Below, piece by piece: positions 32,862-33,653 of a DNA stretch of 33,653 nucleotides (its first letter is position 1; each line of letters begins with the position of its first letter). Under the pieces are notes generated by a model. That model saw only the letters and a program-made list of their open reading frames with translations. It ran no database searches and was not told the origin of the DNA. The stretch lies in the NCBI GenBank assembly GCA_019120515.1, contig DWUY01000057.1:1-33653 (forward strand), given 5' to 3'. This stretch comes from Candidatus Blautia avicola. Its GTDB lineage: Bacteria; Bacillota; Clostridia; Lachnospirales; Lachnospiraceae. Both the position numbers and the translations under genes were made by a program.

Positions 32862-32920
32862 ATTATAGTATATAAAAAATTATACAGTTTAAAGTGTCTA
32901 AAAAGCGTCAATAAATGTCA
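32862..32920 (-). promoter_or_regulatory. hutH promoter with phased direct repeats
   Basis: A minus-strand TATAAT (32862-32867) lies about 22 bases ahead of the hutH start. Immediately upstream, over the -35 region, are three direct repeats of about 10-11 bases (32889-32899, 32900-32910, 32911-32920), each of the form T/A-A-A-A-N-N-GTC on the plus strand. The period of one helical turn suggests an activator or repressor array. The rest of 32921-33060 is AT-rich with no gene. Confidence 0.5.
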
Positions 32921-33060
32921 TTTTGCATAATATTATCCTTTTTACATTTGGATGATTTTGTTATTTTTTACTTCATTTCCCCTTGTTATTACATTATCTA
33001 TGCGCATTTTTACCAAATTACTTCTTTATAGCTTTATCGTGCAAAAGCATCCGGATATCC

Positions 33061-33103
33061 AAAAGGCCACCGGCGGCATCCCCACATAATGCTACCGGTG
33101 GTC
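33061..33103 (-). terminator. Terminator after the TPR gene
   Basis: CCACCGG/CCGGTGG (33067-33073 with 33095-33101) plus an inner GCAT/ATGC pairing, followed on the minus strand by CCTTTT. It separates the TPR gene (stop at 33116) from the hutH promoter. Confidence 0.7.
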
Positions 33104-33115
33104 TTCTGTCAGATT

Positions 33116-33653
33116 TTAAATAAAATTTTTCCCTATTTCCTGCAAAAGCTGTTCTGTAGATGGATTCTTGATCTTCTCTGAAATTTTCAGACTCTCTTCA
33201 TAATATCTTCTTGCCTCTTCTTCTCTCCCCTCTTTCAGGAAAAGCATGGCCAGACAGGCCTCAGCCTTTTCTCTCCCCCAGTAATAGCCATGCCGTTTCA
33301 GACATTCTACTGCCTGAAGAAGATATTTCTCTCCTTCTTCATAGTTTTCCTGAAGGAGCCGTACCTGTCCCAGTCCGGAATAAAACTGCCCCAGTCCATT
33401 GGTCATCACTTTATCCGTTCCTGTCTCCAGAGCTTTTTCATAATATTCAGCCGCCAGTTCCAATTTGTCCTGTTCCCGGTATAAGTCTCCCAGATAGCCA
33501 TAGCAGGCGGCTATACTGATATGAAGGCACCCTTCCTCAGACTCCGTCATCTGAAAGATCTCAATAGCCTGGCGAAAACTTTCTTCTGCTTTTTTATAAT
33601 CTTTTCTATATAAATAATACCATCCCAGCAGCCTCGTAAAAACTCCCTGATCC
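33116..33653 (-). CDS. TPR-repeat protein, C-terminal part (runs off window)
   Basis: The frame is open from the right edge to a stop at 33116: 178 residues, with no need for the internal ATG at 33550. At least four tetratricopeptide-like repeats are visible, for example YRKDYKKAEESFRQAIEIF, then LAAEYYEKALETG, EEGEKYLLQAVECL and EEARRYYEESLKIS. TPR arrays bind peptides or partner proteins. In Firmicutes many such C-terminal halves belong to regulators with an N-terminal HTH, but the N-terminus is outside the window, so the role is unknown. Confidence 0.85.
   Translation of the reverse strand, partial: DQGVFTRLLGWYYLYRKDYKKAEESFRQAIEIFQMTESEEGCLHISIAACYGYLGDLYREQDKLELAAEYYEKALETGTDKVMTNGLGQFYSGLGQVRLLQENYEEGEKYLLQAVECLKRHGYYWGREKAEACLAMLFLKEGREEEARRYYEESLKISEKIKNPSTEQLLQEIGKNFI

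Noticed and set aside
1-33653. CRISPR arrays, tRNA or rRNA genes, complete insertion sequences
   Set aside because: No regularly spaced repeat series, cloverleaf with CCA-proximal TTC-arm, rRNA-like stretch or transposase frame was found on either strand by reading.

Overview
The window reads as chromosome of an anaerobic Firmicute, most likely a gut Lachnospiraceae (Blautia/Dorea/Mediterraneibacter-like). The reasons are the protein flavour (YhaM, MutS2, TrmL, FeoA/FeoB, a DUF4080 radical SAM protein, rubredoxin, a CoA-disulfide-reductase/rhodanese fusion), strong AGGAGG ribosome sites, and consensus sigma-A promoters, several with extended -10 elements. The species call is inference.

Region 1 (1-6320) is one end of a degraded or tail-only prophage on the minus strand: a tail-chaperone fragment, a complete tape-measure protein, a small tail protein, and a tail protein that runs off the left edge. 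Head and packaging genes, which should lie upstream, are absent because the chromosomal gene rlmD begins at once. Two self-contained cargo loci sit between the tail genes. One is an AT-rich Lit-like HExxH metalloprotease with its own promoter and terminator. The other, on the opposite strand, is an Abi_2/AbiF HEPN gene preceded by its own promoter, a short structured RNA and a terminator. Together they look like a phage-borne anti-phage island.

Region 2 (6321-10217, minus) holds rlmD, yhaM and a membrane-anchored HtrA-like PDZ protein whose three catalytic positions all appear lost. Region 3 (10354-14934, plus) is a mutS2 / response regulator / histidine kinase operon. It ends in a structured repeat of about 133 bp; a second copy (about 91% identical) lies at 28767-28900. 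Both copies directly follow a plus-strand stop codon and lie between convergent genes.

Region 4 (15133-24536, minus) is a ten-gene co-directional run with small gaps, read from a strong promoter ahead of dapF: dapF, a MATE exporter, feoA, feoB, a B12-binding radical SAM protein, nth, a DEDDh exonuclease, a 34-aa membrane miniprotein, an AIR-synthase-like protein and trmL. Region 5 (24588-28286) is a sulfur/redox locus: a siroheme-type reductase and a CoA-disulfide-reductase/rhodanese flavoprotein, with a divergent LysR regulator that shares the promoter region. Region 6 (28325-28757) is a guanidinium-exporter gene (gdx/SMR) behind a two-hairpin leader ending in a terminator, probably a guanidine-IV type riboswitch. 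Region 7 (28962-33653, minus) contains rubredoxin, a hutH-nhaC-small membrane protein operon with phased repeats at its promoter, and the C-terminal part of a TPR protein.

I saw no tRNA, rRNA, CRISPR array, complete transposon or integrase.
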